Positions 45,549-55,359 are shown, counted from the stretch's first letter. The stretch is 64,000 nt of DNA from Peptoclostridium litorale DSM 5388 (GCF_900141635.1 NZ_FSRH01000011.1:1-64000), one strand, 5' to 3'. Translations and numbers: made by a program. Notes: a model not told the origin generated them from the letters alone.

Positions 45549-46838
45549 TTGAACTGGAACAGGGAAAAGATTGAAAAGATAATAATAGTTTCAATGCTTA
45601 CAGTTTTCATGGGGCAGATATACCTATCGCCCGGGACAAGCTGGTTCAGGCTTTCAATGGCCGTGGTCACGCTTTCCATGCTCCTGCTCTACTTCAGGCA
45701 GGTTCCCGTGACTGTGGTGAGCGTCATAGTTGCCGTTGCCATACCGCTTTTCAGGGCTTTTGTACAGTACATTTCATACCGGGAGGCGCCGTTTCCGGAA
45801 ATTTTCATGAACTATATGCCGGTGGCCATATTCTATTTGCTTTTCGGACTGCTGTTCGAGCTGCTGCAGGTGCGGGAAAAGGCGGACAATCCTCTGCTTT
45901 TCATGATCTCGCTTTGGTTTTGCGACAGCGTATCGAATGTATTTGAAATTTCATACAGGAGCCTTGTGTCTTCATTTGACTTCGACATGGCAATATACAA
46001 GATAATAGTCATGGGATTCATGAGATCGGTGATTACGTACTCCTTCTATACGGCGTCCATATACTATAAAAACAGGTACGACAGGAAGCAGAAGGAGGAG
46101 AGGTACAGGGAGATGCTGCTTTTCATATCGAGCCTGAAGTCCGAGCTTTTTTTCCTGAGAAAGTCAATGGTAGACATAGAGGACACAATGCAAAGAAGCT
46201 ACGGGCTTTACAGGGAGCTTGAAGACACCAGCCACAAGGACAGGGCCCTCACTGTCGCAAAGAACATACACGAGATAAAAAAGGACTACTACAGGGTTGT
46301 GGACGGCATGGAAAAGGTGCTCTCGGAAGAAAACAAGAGCTCTCAGATGAGGATTTCCGAGATATTCGACATAATGAAGAACAACACCCAAAAGCTTGTG
46401 GCATTAAAGGGCAAGGATATAGATGTGGAGTTCGAGTATTTTGAGGACTTTGGAACTAACGAGTTCTATCCCATAATATCTGTCATAAACAATCTCATAT
46501 CGAATGCCATAGATGCCATAGACTCGAAGGGGACAATCCGGGTGAGCGAGTGCTCTGATTCGAAAAACTTCATATTCAGGGTGGAAGACGACGGATGCGG
46601 CATAGACGAAGACAATATGGATGTTTTGTTTGAGCCTGGATTTTCCACGAAATATGATCCGGCAACGGGAAAGATGTCAACCGGCATAGGGCTTTCGCAC
46701 GTTCGGGAAATCGTGAAAAAACATCTCGGGGGACAGGTTAGCTTCGTAAGGAGAGAAGGCAGTGAAAGCACGTTGTTTGAAGTGAGGCTGCCAAGAAGGG
46801 TGGCCGATACAAAGGAGGGATTTCAGCTTGAGTACTAG
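45549..46838 (+). CDS. Sensor histidine kinase, GlnK-like
   Basis: About 429 residues. Five to six membrane segments in the first 190 residues, a coiled coil, a phosphoacceptor histidine probably in NIHEIKKDYYRV near residue 245, and a HATPase domain with N-box NLISNAIDAI, VEDDGCGI and STGIGLSHVREIV. The layout matches the GlnK (YcbA)-type kinase that pairs with a YcbB regulator. TTG 45549 follows GGGGAG; ATG 45531 overlaps that site. The stop overlaps the regulator start. It probably senses glutamine or a related amino acid; that is inference from the family. Confidence 0.8.
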   Translation: MNWNREKIEKIIIVSMLTVFMGQIYLSPGTSWFRLSMAVVTLSMLLLYFRQVPVTVVSVIVAVAIPLFRAFVQYISYREAPFPEIFMNYMPVAIFYLLFGLLFELLQVREKADNPLLFMISLWFCDSVSNVFEISYRSLVSSFDFDMAIYKIIVMGFMRSVITYSFYTASIYYKNRYDRKQKEERYREMLLFISSLKSELFFLRKSMVDIEDTMQRSYGLYRELEDTSHKDRALTVAKNIHEIKKDYYRVVDGMEKVLSEENKSSQMRISEIFDIMKNNTQKLVALKGKDIDVEFEYFEDFGTNEFYPIISVINNLISNAIDAIDSKGTIRVSECSDSKNFIFRVEDDGCGIDEDNMDVLFEPGFSTKYDPATGKMSTGIGLSHVREIVKKHLGGQVSFVRREGSESTLFEVRLPRRVADTKEGFQLEY

Positions 46839-47727
46839 CTTTTACATTGTGGACGACGACAAGGTCATACAAAAGATATTAAAGAGCATAATAAAGGACA
46901 AAGAGCTTGGGAATTTAATTGGGTATTCGAGTGACGGCATTGAAGCTATTGAAAAAATCAAAGTACTTAACCCGGACATTGTGCTTGTGGACCTTCTGAT
47001 GCCGGGAATGGACGGGGCCAGCATGGTGTCTCGTCTGAAAGAGGAGGGCTGCGATAGCATATTCATAATGATATCGCAGGTTGATTCGAAGGAGATGATA
47101 TCGAAGGCATACAGGGACGGAGTAGAGTTTTATATAAACAAGCCAATAAACGTAATCGAAGTTATTTCGGTTATAAAGAGCGTCCAGGAAAAACTCAACA
47201 TGTCAAAGGTCATAAAGTCATTTGAAAACGCATTCAAGGGTATTGAAATGCTGAAGGGAGAATCCCCGAAACCCGCCCCAAAGGCTTCGGATGAAAGGGA
47301 CAGTGTAAAAAAGGTGCTTGCCCAAATTGGAATACTTGGGGAGGCGGGATGCACTGACATAGTCAACATAGTCGTATGGCTTATGGACATGGGATATTCC
47401 CAGGAAGCAATGCAGTACAAATACAAGCTTTCAGACGCATATTCGCATTTGAAGTCAAAATATGAAGGCGAAGGAAACACTGATGTAAACAAGGGGGCGA
47501 TAGAGCAGAGGATAAGAAGGGCTGTAAAAAGCGCGCTTTCCAACATGGCCCATTTGGGAATAGAGGACTACTATAATGACATATTCGTGAAATATTCCGC
47601 GACCCTGTTTGACTTTGGCGAAGTCAGAAGGGAGATGGACTTTATAAGGGAAAAGTCAGCACATAGCGGGAAGGTCAATGTGAAAAAGTTCATAGAGGGA
47701 GTGCTCATGGCAGTGATGGAGGGCTAA
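46828..47727 (+). CDS. Response regulator, GlnL/YcbB type
   Basis: 299 residues. A receiver domain (1-120) with DDD at the acid pocket, the phosphorylation site DLLMPGMDG and conserved K in YINKPIN, then a YcbB-type DNA-binding domain (about 150-299, QIGILGEAGCTDIVNIVVWL and EQRIRRAVKSALSNMAHLG). TTG 46828 follows GGAGGG and overlaps the kinase stop. In Bacillus the pair controls glutamine uptake and glutaminase. The sodium:dicarboxylate symporter 6 kb downstream is a possible target. Confidence 0.82.
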   Translation: MSTSFYIVDDDKVIQKILKSIIKDKELGNLIGYSSDGIEAIEKIKVLNPDIVLVDLLMPGMDGASMVSRLKEEGCDSIFIMISQVDSKEMISKAYRDGVEFYINKPINVIEVISVIKSVQEKLNMSKVIKSFENAFKGIEMLKGESPKPAPKASDERDSVKKVLAQIGILGEAGCTDIVNIVVWLMDMGYSQEAMQYKYKLSDAYSHLKSKYEGEGNTDVNKGAIEQRIRRAVKSALSNMAHLGIEDYYNDIFVKYSATLFDFGEVRREMDFIREKSAHSGKVNVKKFIEGVLMAVMEG

Positions 47728-47894
47728 ATGACCGGCGGATTCCGCTGGTTTTTGTTTACCTTAAAATTATTAAATTTCAATTACTTGAAACTTAATAAAA
47801 ACTTAATTGACTTTGATATCAAAAAAAGATAATATAGTAACTGTCAGAATAAATGAAAAAGATTTCACTTAAGCTTGTAAAAAGGAAGTGTCGC

Positions 47895-48479
47895 ATGGCT
47901 AGACAGGTTGATCCAAATAAAATTGAAAAGGTCAAAGAGGCGGCTATAGAAATGATGATCCAGTACGGATACAAGGGGACCTCGATAGCGAGTATTGCCA
48001 AAAAGGCCGGCGTGTCTGTGGGATATCTTTACAGGCATTACAGCGGCAAGGAGGAACTCATTGAAGAGCTTATAGAATCCTATCTCGAGGAGACGAAGAG
48101 GGACTTTGAGGATACAATAGCTAAAAGCGAGAGCTTTTATGACCTCATATACAGTTTTGTAAAAGGTCTTTTTGAACTTGCGAAGACGGATATTTTAAAG
48201 CTCAAGTTCATAATAACTCTTATTTTCGAATATGATTTTTCGACTATGAATGAAAAGAAAAAACAGGAGCAGTGCGCCATGATAGAAAAGATGATGGAAA
48301 AAAAGCTGGACACTGAAAACCTGAATGAAAACACTACTGTTGAAGACATTATGATAGTTATATTCACAATTCCACTTAGCTTTTTGGCTGACAAGATAAT
48401 GCAGGAAAATTACAAGGAGCTTTTGACAGAGAAGCTTGCAAGGAGGATAGCCCATATGTGCTTCAGGGCGCTCACGTAA
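47895..48479 (+). CDS. TetR-family repressor of the RND pump
   Basis: 194 residues. N-terminal TetR HTH (about 8-55, GYKGTSIASIAKKAGVSVGYLYRHYSGKEE) followed by an all-helical ligand domain. It lies 130 bases before the efflux genes, and the gap is filled with three 37-bp repeats each bearing an AATGAA...TTCATT dyad, so it very likely represses the pump and maybe itself. ATG 47895 follows AAGGAAGTG; an earlier in-frame ATG (47853) has no site. The inducer is probably a pump substrate. Confidence 0.85.
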   Translation: MARQVDPNKIEKVKEAAIEMMIQYGYKGTSIASIAKKAGVSVGYLYRHYSGKEELIEELIESYLEETKRDFEDTIAKSESFYDLIYSFVKGLFELAKTDILKLKFIITLIFEYDFSTMNEKKKQEQCAMIEKMMEKKLDTENLNENTTVEDIMIVIFTIPLSFLADKIMQENYKELLTEKLARRIAHMCFRALT

Positions 48480-48491
48480 AAAAATTTGATA

Positions 48492-48592
48492 ATTAATGAA
48501 AAAATATTCATTCATTATTTTTTTGACCATTAATGAAAAAATATTCATTCATTATTTTTTTGACCATTAATGAAAAAACATTCATTTATAAT
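48492..48592 (+). promoter_or_regulatory. Tandem 37-bp operator repeats at the pump promoter
   Basis: Two nearly perfect copies of a 37-bp unit (48492, 48529) and a third partial copy (48566) precede the membrane-fusion gene. Each unit carries the dyad AATGAA-N6-TTCATT (third: one change) and a TTGACC that could be a -35. A TATAAT follows at 48587-48592, giving a 21-base spacer from the nearest TTGACC, which is long. The repeat count gives the repressor up to three sites. Confidence 0.7.
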
Positions 48593-48609
48593 ATTGAGGA
48601 GGAAGCATT

Positions 48610-49704
48610 ATGAAAAAAAGACTTACACTACTTATGATGTGCGTTGTTATGATAGCCATGTCGGCGTGCGCAAAGGCTCAGGAGCCAGATATTCAGGAAA
48701 AGACGAGGGCTGTGCAGGTTGAAGCGGTCAAGAACACAAAAAATCCAGTGGCTCTGAGCTACGTGGGAACTGTGGATTCAAAGGACATAGTGGACTACAG
48801 CTTCAAATCCGGGGGGAAGATAGCAAGGATGTATGTTGAGGAAGGCGACAGGGTGAGTAAGGGAGAGCTTCTTGCTCAGCTTGATACTCAGGATATAAAT
48901 TTCCAGCTTTCGGCAGCTGCTGCTAATATGAATTCGGTCCAGGAAAACATAAAAAAGGCCAAGGACCAGCTCGAATACAGCGAGCAGCAGCTTGAAAAGA
49001 TGGACAGCCTTCAAAAGTCGGGAGGCATATCGAAAGACCAGCTCGACCAGGTAAGGCTTCAAAGGGACATTGCGAGGGCATCTTACAACCAGGCCAACTC
49101 GCAGTATGAAAGCGCAAGGGCGGACTATTCATACAAGCAGACTTTGCTCGAGGAGTCATCTATATATGCAAAGCAGGACGGCATAGTGGCGGATATAGCA
49201 TTTGAAGAAGGGGAGAGGGTTGGCGCTTCCGCGAGCATAGTTACTCTAAGGAGCATGAACCAGATTGTAAACATAGGACTGGCCCAGGGAGACCTCAATG
49301 ACGTCAAAGTGGGACTTGCTGCAATGGTGGACGTGGACGGAAAGAAGGCCAGCGGGATAGTGGAGTCGATAGACGAGGTTCCGGATATGGCGACAAGGAC
49401 ATACAAGGCCCAAATAAGAGTAAGCGATGGGAAGTACAGGCTCGGAATGATAGCGAAGGTTTCAATTGACGTAGGAGAAAAGCAGGGTGTATGGGTTCCT
49501 ATGCATTCGATATTCTCAGACGGCGAAAATTACGTATACATAGTGGACAATGACAGGGCTTTCAAAAGGACAGTGCAGATGATGGAAAACCACGAAGACA
49601 GGGTTATGGTCAGCGGAGTCGACTCGGGAGAGCTCTTGGCGGTAAGCGGAATGAAGAACCTCAACGACGGTTCTAAAGTAAACATTGTGGAACAGGGGGA
49701 ATAA
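48610..49704 (+). CDS. RND membrane-fusion lipoprotein, HlyD/AcrA family
   Basis: 364 residues. Lipoprotein signal with lipobox MSAC near residue 17 (MIAMSACAKA). The mature protein shows the lipoyl half (YVEEGDRVSKGELLAQLDTQD), a helical hairpin (about 95-165, rich in QL/EQ), the second lipoyl half (YAKQDGIVADIAFEEGERV) and a beta-barrel domain. It bridges the RND pump to the cell wall in a monoderm cell, since no outer membrane exists. Encoded 3 bases before the pump gene. Confidence 0.85.
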   Translation: MKKRLTLLMMCVVMIAMSACAKAQEPDIQEKTRAVQVEAVKNTKNPVALSYVGTVDSKDIVDYSFKSGGKIARMYVEEGDRVSKGELLAQLDTQDINFQLSAAAANMNSVQENIKKAKDQLEYSEQQLEKMDSLQKSGGISKDQLDQVRLQRDIARASYNQANSQYESARADYSYKQTLLEESSIYAKQDGIVADIAFEEGERVGASASIVTLRSMNQIVNIGLAQGDLNDVKVGLAAMVDVDGKKASGIVESIDEVPDMATRTYKAQIRVSDGKYRLGMIAKVSIDVGEKQGVWVPMHSIFSDGENYVYIVDNDRAFKRTVQMMENHEDRVMVSGVDSGELLAVSGMKNLNDGSKVNIVEQGE

Positions 49705-49707
49705 AAC

Positions 49708-52700
49708 TTGAACAAGCTAATAAAGCAGCTCATAAAGGAAAGAAGGGTAACCCTGTTTTTAGCGGCGATAATAGCGTTTGTGGGAATGTATTCGTATTAC
49801 GTGCTTCCGAGGCAGGAAAGCCCGGACGTGTCATTTCCGGCAGCTATGATAATAACGCCGTATCCGGGGGCATCGCCAAAGGACGTAAACGACCTTGTGA
49901 CATCCAAAATAGAAGAAGAGCTTTCGGAGCTTGATGGAATAGACAATATAGAAGGCATATCCAACCAGGGGCTTTCGATAACAGTTCCCATGTTTACAGT
50001 GGGGACGGATTACGACAAGGCCATGCAGGATGTGAGAAACGCTGTTTCTGATGCGCAAGCAGAGCTTCCAGGCGGGGCTTTTGTGGCGGAGATAAACACG
50101 GATCTTGTTGAAACGGCAGGGATGATAATAAGTCTTTCGGGCGAGAACTACTCTTACGAGCAGCTTGCTTCATTCGGGGAGCTTTTCAAGAATGAGCTTG
50201 CCGGGATACGGGGCATAAGCAAGTTTGAGATAGAAGGGGAGGTTGAAAAGCAGGTAAAGGTCGATATAGACTTTGCAAAGCTCAACCAGATAGGGCTTTC
50301 CACAAGCAATGTCTCAGACATCATACAGGCCCAAAACATAGAGATACCCTCGGGAAGCATTAAATATGAATCCGGGGAGATCACAGTCAAAACTCCGGGA
50401 ATATACACCAGCGTGGACGACATAAAAGAGATAATAATAGGGGTCTCGGGGGAATCGGGAGTCGTGACCAGGCTTTCGGACGTTGCAAATGTCAAAATGG
50501 ACCTTGAGGACGATTCTGAAAAATACAAGCAAAACGGCCTTAACTCTGTCCTTCTCACGGGATATTTTGAAAAGGGGAACAACGTAGTAATAATAGGAAA
50601 GGACGTGAGGGCCGCCCTTGACAGGGTGAAGGCGCAGCTTCCCGAGGATATTGTTGTCGAAGAGGTCATATACCAGCCGGACGACGTCAGCAAATCGGTA
50701 AACGACTTCATGATAAACCTGCTTGAAGGGATAATGCTTGTAATAGTCGTAGTGTTTTTGGGAATGGGAATGAGAAACGCAGTGGTGGTGTCTGCTGCCA
50801 TACCGCTTTCAATACTTATGACTTTCGGGGTAATGTACCTTCAAAAGATATACATACACCAGATGTCGCTTACGGCTCTTATAGTAGCGTTGGGAATACT
50901 TGTCGACAACGCAATAGTCATAAGCGACACCATACAGGTTCGAATGGACGATGGGGAGGCAAAGCTGGATGCGGCTTATAATGCGACTGTAATGTCTTCA
51001 ATACCGATATTCACGGCCACTCTTACCACGATAGCGGCATTTTCGCCACTAATGGGGATGCCCGGAGCTGCGGGGGAATTTTTGGGTGCCATTCCGAAAG
51101 TTCTCATAATATCAATTATTGCGGCCTACATAGTGTCGATGTTCATAACTCCTGCAATGGCGGCTGTTGTGTTTAAAAAGAACAAAAGGGAGAAGGCCGA
51201 GAAGGAAAACAGGATAAGGCTGTTTTTCAAGAATGCGCTTGAAAAGGCGCTAAGCTTCAAAAAGACCACGGTTATTTCGACTTTCATAATACTCATACTG
51301 GTGGTTCAAATATTAATGCCGAGCCTTCCATCCGAATTCTTCCCATATGTAGACAAGGACCTCTTCTACATAGACATGACTAGCGAGAATGCGGGAAGCA
51401 TAGAGGCGACTGAAAAACTTACTGACGAAGTTGTAAAGCTCCTTTCAAACGAGCCTGAGATAACCAGCTATACCGTAGCAGTTGGAAACGGGGTTCCGAA
51501 ATACTATATTTCAGCTCCGCTTGCAACGCCTTCGAGCGATTTTGGACAGCTGGTCTGCAAGTTCGACCTCGGAAAGAAAGGCGGCAGAAGGTTCAAAAGC
51601 AATGTCGAATTTACAGATCACATACAAAACCTTCTGGATGAGAACATATCCGCGGGGAAATGCTCTGTAAACCTTCTGGCGAATGCCGAGCCGGGAGCCA
51701 AGATAGTCCTTAGGGTGTCTGGTGACAACCCGGACAGGCTCAGGGAAGTTTCGAACATGCTCAAAGACGAAATCACAAAAATGCAGGGGACAAAAAATGT
51801 GCGCCACAACATGAAAGACAGCACATACGAGCTCAGCGTAAATGTGGACGAAGAAAAGGCAAGCAGCCTTGGAATAAACAAATACGACATACAAAGCCAG
51901 ATAAACGTGGCGCTTTACGGAAAGGTATCGTCTGTGTTCAGGAAGGACGGAAACGAGTACGGCATAAAGGTGCAAAGCAATATAGACAGCGTGGATCAGC
52001 TTGAAAACCTTGAGATAGCGTCCTCGATCACAGGGAGCAAGATTCCCCTGAAGCAGTTTGCAAAAGTCGAGTACAGCAAGAAGGAAGACACGATATACAC
52101 ATACAACAAAAAGCAGTCGGTGACTATTGAAGCCGAGGAGCTTCCGGGATTCAACGCTGCTGAAATAGAAGACAGTATAGAAAAAGAGATACTGCCGAAT
52201 GTCGATACATCGGGTACAAATGTTGAATTCGACGGTGAGAGGGAGAGCATAGCTGAAAACTTCGGAGTAGTAGGTGTATTGGCCATGTTTGCCATATTCG
52301 CCATATATGTGATACTGGTAGTCCAGTTCAACTCTTTTGTGCAGCCGGTGGTGATACTTGCAACGGTGCCGCTTTCGCTTATAGGTTCTATTGTGGGACT
52401 GTTCATATTCAACAAGCCTCTTTCGCTCACGGCGTTCCTGGGTATAATAGCCCTTATAGGACTTGTAGTTAAAAATGGGATACTCCTTATAGAGTATATA
52501 AACGAGGCTAGAAAGCAGGGCCACTCGATAGACGAATCGTGCGTGGACGCGGTTGAAAAGAGGTTTAACGCCATAATACTAAGCGCAACGACTACCGTGA
52601 TAGGGCTTGCGCCGCTTGCCATCTCGGGAAGCAGCCTGTTTGCGCCTATGTCAATATCACTCATGTTCGGGCTCATAGTTTCGACTTTCCTTACCATGAT

Positions 52701-52776
52701 AGTAATACCTGTAATATATTCTCTTATAGAGACTTGGCTTGAAAATAGAAAATCAAACACAAACAAAAAACTATAG
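49708..52776 (+). CDS. RND efflux transporter, AcrB/SwrC type
   Basis: 1022 residues with twelve transmembrane segments and two large extracytoplasmic loops, the normal size for HAE1/SwrC pumps. Visible motifs include the start TLFLAAIIAFVGMYSYYVLP, PGASPKDVNDLVTSKIEEEL, and the TM4 proton-relay region ALGILVDNAIVISD (one of the usual two aspartates is Asn). It likely exports drugs, lipopeptides or detergents at the expense of proton motive force, with the linked lipoprotein. TTG 49708 follows GGGGGAAT. Confidence 0.9.
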   Translation: MNKLIKQLIKERRVTLFLAAIIAFVGMYSYYVLPRQESPDVSFPAAMIITPYPGASPKDVNDLVTSKIEEELSELDGIDNIEGISNQGLSITVPMFTVGTDYDKAMQDVRNAVSDAQAELPGGAFVAEINTDLVETAGMIISLSGENYSYEQLASFGELFKNELAGIRGISKFEIEGEVEKQVKVDIDFAKLNQIGLSTSNVSDIIQAQNIEIPSGSIKYESGEITVKTPGIYTSVDDIKEIIIGVSGESGVVTRLSDVANVKMDLEDDSEKYKQNGLNSVLLTGYFEKGNNVVIIGKDVRAALDRVKAQLPEDIVVEEVIYQPDDVSKSVNDFMINLLEGIMLVIVVVFLGMGMRNAVVVSAAIPLSILMTFGVMYLQKIYIHQMSLTALIVALGILVDNAIVISDTIQVRMDDGEAKLDAAYNATVMSSIPIFTATLTTIAAFSPLMGMPGAAGEFLGAIPKVLIISIIAAYIVSMFITPAMAAVVFKKNKREKAEKENRIRLFFKNALEKALSFKKTTVISTFIILILVVQILMPSLPSEFFPYVDKDLFYIDMTSENAGSIEATEKLTDEVVKLLSNEPEITSYTVAVGNGVPKYYISAPLATPSSDFGQLVCKFDLGKKGGRRFKSNVEFTDHIQNLLDENISAGKCSVNLLANAEPGAKIVLRVSGDNPDRLREVSNMLKDEITKMQGTKNVRHNMKDSTYELSVNVDEEKASSLGINKYDIQSQINVALYGKVSSVFRKDGNEYGIKVQSNIDSVDQLENLEIASSITGSKIPLKQFAKVEYSKKEDTIYTYNKKQSVTIEAEELPGFNAAEIEDSIEKEILPNVDTSGTNVEFDGERESIAENFGVVGVLAMFAIFAIYVILVVQFNSFVQPVVILATVPLSLIGSIVGLFIFNKPLSLTAFLGIIALIGLVVKNGILLIEYINEARKQGHSIDESCVDAVEKRFNAIILSATTTVIGLAPLAISGSSLFAPMSISLMFGLIVSTFLTMIVIPVIYSLIETWLENRKSNTNKKL

Positions 52777-52813
52777 TTGAATAAAAGAAGAGGCATGAAG
52801 GGGAGGGATTTTT

Positions 52814-53164
52814 GTGGGAATGAGAACTGAAATAGAAAAGTCCATTGGGATACAGGAGCAGATCCAAAAGAACAAAAATGAAAGGCTCAGTGACTATTTT
52901 GACAAGAACAGGGAGGACCAGTATATAGCGTATGTGAAAGAGCACATAATGCACACGATTGTGACGGCTGACAAGCTCAGGGAAAACAGCTTCACTGTAA
53001 TACCGTACCCTCACATAGGGCTTTATTTCGACATAGGGACAGAGGACATAACGAGGGTCATAGACAAGACGAAAAAATACTTTGTTGAAAACGACATCGA
53101 AGTAGACATAGTAGACAATTTCCCGAATCCAAAAGTTGTCCAGTACAAGGTTAAGATCAAATAG
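52814..53164 (+). CDS. Small soluble protein downstream of the RND pump
   Basis: 116 residues, no signal or membrane segment, with an alternating pattern VIPYPHIGLYFDIGTEDITR then KYFVENDIEVDIVDNFPNPK that suggests an alpha/beta fold. I do not recognise a family. It is transcribed 38 bases after the RND gene, so probably the third gene of that operon. GTG 52814 follows GGGAGGG. It may be an accessory of the pump, which is a guess from position. Confidence 0.6.
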   Translation: MGMRTEIEKSIGIQEQIQKNKNERLSDYFDKNREDQYIAYVKEHIMHTIVTADKLRENSFTVIPYPHIGLYFDIGTEDITRVIDKTKKYFVENDIEVDIVDNFPNPKVVQYKVKIK

Positions 53165-53225
53165 ACTATGGTGCAGTGAATATTGCAAAACAGACATATA
53201 ACAGATGTGTATATATAGTGAAAGA

Positions 53226-53255
53226 AAAATCCGTCCTCCTGGGCGGATTTTTTGT
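53226..53255 (+). terminator. Terminator of the RND operon
   Basis: AAAATCCGTC pairs with GGCGGATTTT (one G-U) around CTCCT, ending in TTTTTT. The rest of the gap to 53598 has no feature I can support except the symporter ribosome site. Confidence 0.7.
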
Positions 53256-53598
53256 ATTCAACTGAACTGTTGAGGATTTGGATTTTACAAAGCTGCTCTT
53301 TCAAAGCAGGTGTGCGTGTACAAAAAAAGAAATATGAATAATTTTTGGTATATACATTCAAACAATCACAAACACAGGAGCCGAAAGCGGAATATTGCGA
53401 CGATTCAAAACCTTCGAAGTATGTTTTGGAACTATTGAGTAGTAATATGTAGGGAATGCGTTAACATTAACTTAGCACTTGAAATTAATGGAGAAATTTA
53501 ATCCGAAAAGAGTGGGGGAAGGGCGCATGGTTTAATATTTTGAATTTTCAAAAAACGTCCATCTCGAGTGTGTGAATCAATTAAGGGGAGGAATGAAA

Positions 53599-54840
53599 AT
53601 GAAAGAAAAGAAAAAAATGAGTCTCACCACGAAGATACTTTTGGGACTTGTAGCCGGCGTTGCGGCTGGACTTGCACTTGGAGGAAGTCCTGATATAGCC
53701 ACAACATTTATACACCCGATAGGAAAGCTGTTCATCAACATGATAAAGATGATAATAGTTCCGCTGGTATTCTCTTCGCTTATAGTTGGAGCGGCGAGTA
53801 TCGGAGATGTAAAGACGCTTGGAAGGATAGGCGGAAAGACAATGGGCTATTATATGGTTACTACAGCATTTGCAGTTACAATAGGTCTTGTTTGTGGAAA
53901 GGTGCTTAACCCTGGGGCGGGACTCAGCATACCTGTAGAGGCGGCGGCAGCGGCGAGTGAGGCACCATCGCTTATAGACACGCTTCTTAACATAATACCT
54001 AAAAACCCTCTGCAGGGGCTTGTGGAAGGGAATATGCTTCAGATAATAGCGTTTGCGCTGTTCCTTGGAATAGGTGTTACATCTATCCCGGAAGAAAAAG
54101 GAAAGCCTTTTGTGGACTTCTTTGACAGCCTTGCTGAAATAATGTACAAGATTACAGCTTTCATAATGGAACTTGCGCCTTATGGAGTTTTCGGACTTAT
54201 AACACCCGTAGTTGCAACTAACGGACCTGCGGTTCTTATACCACTTATAAAGGTGGTAATAGCGGTATATGTAGGATGTCTTGTACATGCCTTGCTAGTA
54301 TACTCGACGGCGGTTACGCTTACGGCCAAAATCAGCCCTATGAAGTTCTTCAAGGGAGTAATGCCAGCGGCTCTTACGGCATTCAGTACTACGAGCAGCT
54401 CGGGAACTCTTCCGGTTACAATAAAGTCGGTTAAGGACAATCTTGGGGTTCCAGACAAGATAGCGAGCTTTGTGCTTCCGCTTGGAGCAACCATAAACAT
54501 GGACGGAACGGCTCTTTACCAGGGAGTATGCGCTTTGTTCGTGGCACAGGTGTACGGAATAGACCTTACGATGGGGCAGATGAGTACCATAGTTCTTACT
54601 GCGACTCTTGGTTCAATAGGAACAGCCGGGGTTCCTGGAGCAGGGCTTATAATGCTTTCGCTAGTGCTTCAGTCGGTAGGGCTTCCGCTTGAAGGCGTGG
54701 CGCTTATAGCTGGAATAGACAGGGTTCTTGACATGGCAAGAACAAGTGTAAACGTAATAGGAGACGCTTCTGCGACAGTGGTAGTGGCTGCAACTGAAAA
54801 TGTACTTGATTCGGAATCTTCTGCCGAATGTGCATCGTAA
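53599..54840 (+). CDS. DAACS-family sodium:dicarboxylate/amino-acid symporter
   Basis: About 413 residues. Typical features are all present: LGLVAGVAAGLALGG start, the serine-rich re-entrant loop STTSSSGTLPVTI, the substrate-site NMDGTALYQGV in TM7, GTAGVPGAGLIML, and DRVLDMARTSVNVIGD. It imports glutamate, aspartate or a dicarboxylate with Na+ (or H+). ATG 53599 is preferred, 7 bases after GGGGAGG. It could be controlled by the GlnK/GlnL-like pair upstream. Followed by a perfect hairpin terminator. Confidence 0.9.
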   Translation: MKEKKKMSLTTKILLGLVAGVAAGLALGGSPDIATTFIHPIGKLFINMIKMIIVPLVFSSLIVGAASIGDVKTLGRIGGKTMGYYMVTTAFAVTIGLVCGKVLNPGAGLSIPVEAAAAASEAPSLIDTLLNIIPKNPLQGLVEGNMLQIIAFALFLGIGVTSIPEEKGKPFVDFFDSLAEIMYKITAFIMELAPYGVFGLITPVVATNGPAVLIPLIKVVIAVYVGCLVHALLVYSTAVTLTAKISPMKFFKGVMPAALTAFSTTSSSGTLPVTIKSVKDNLGVPDKIASFVLPLGATINMDGTALYQGVCALFVAQVYGIDLTMGQMSTIVLTATLGSIGTAGVPGAGLIMLSLVLQSVGLPLEGVALIAGIDRVLDMARTSVNVIGDASATVVVAATENVLDSESSAECAS

Positions 54841-54907
54841 AAGGCGATTGAAAATAATACTATCAAAATGAAATATAAACGATACTAAACGTGGCGAAAC
54901 AGATTGG

Positions 54908-54945
54908 AACCCCTCGAAGAAATTAAAATCTTCGAGGGGTTTTTT
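54908..54945 (+). terminator. Terminator of the symporter gene
   Basis: Perfect 13-bp arms (54908-54920, 54929-54941) ending in TTTTTT. The gap from 54946 to 55164 is AT-rich with no gene. Confidence 0.88.
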
Positions 54946-55164
54946 AGTGTGTGCTTGCTATATTTTTATGCCAGAGTATGTGCAGTGTGATTTCATGAGG
55001 CACGAAAATGAATCGACATATATGGTAAAATATAATTGGATTGTAATTTATGAACATTATTTGGAGCCTTATATATTCTATAGTTTGTACGAATATAATA
55101 AAAAAATATAGCAGGCAAATAAAGGCTGGTTTAATTTTATAAGGGTAGCGAGGAGGAGAGCACC

Positions 55165-55359
55165 ATGCAAAAAATAATGAAAAAAGCATATGACAGTATA
55201 TTAATTGCAATTATATGTGGCAGTTTATATTTTTTAGCAAATATATTTGAAGAAAGCATGAACAGAATTGCTGCAAAATGCGTACAAATCGTAGTTCTTC
55301 TATATTTTATATTTAAGGGAGTATACCGTGCAATAGAATACAAGAAGAGCAATATATAG
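55165..55359 (+). CDS. Small two-span membrane protein
   Basis: 64 residues: segments ILIAIICGSLYFLANIF and IAAKCVQIVVLLYFIFKGV, basic ends (MQKIMKKAYDS, YRAIEYKKSNI). No family recognised. It has a strong GAGGAGGAG site. It lies alone between the symporter terminator and a structured RNA candidate. Confidence 0.55.
   Translation: MQKIMKKAYDSILIAIICGSLYFLANIFEESMNRIAAKCVQIVVLLYFIFKGVYRAIEYKKSNI

Noticed and set aside
53581-54288. Long minus-strand frame opposite the symporter gene
   Set aside because: Lys/Arg/Tyr-rich shadow of a strongly coding plus-strand gene.
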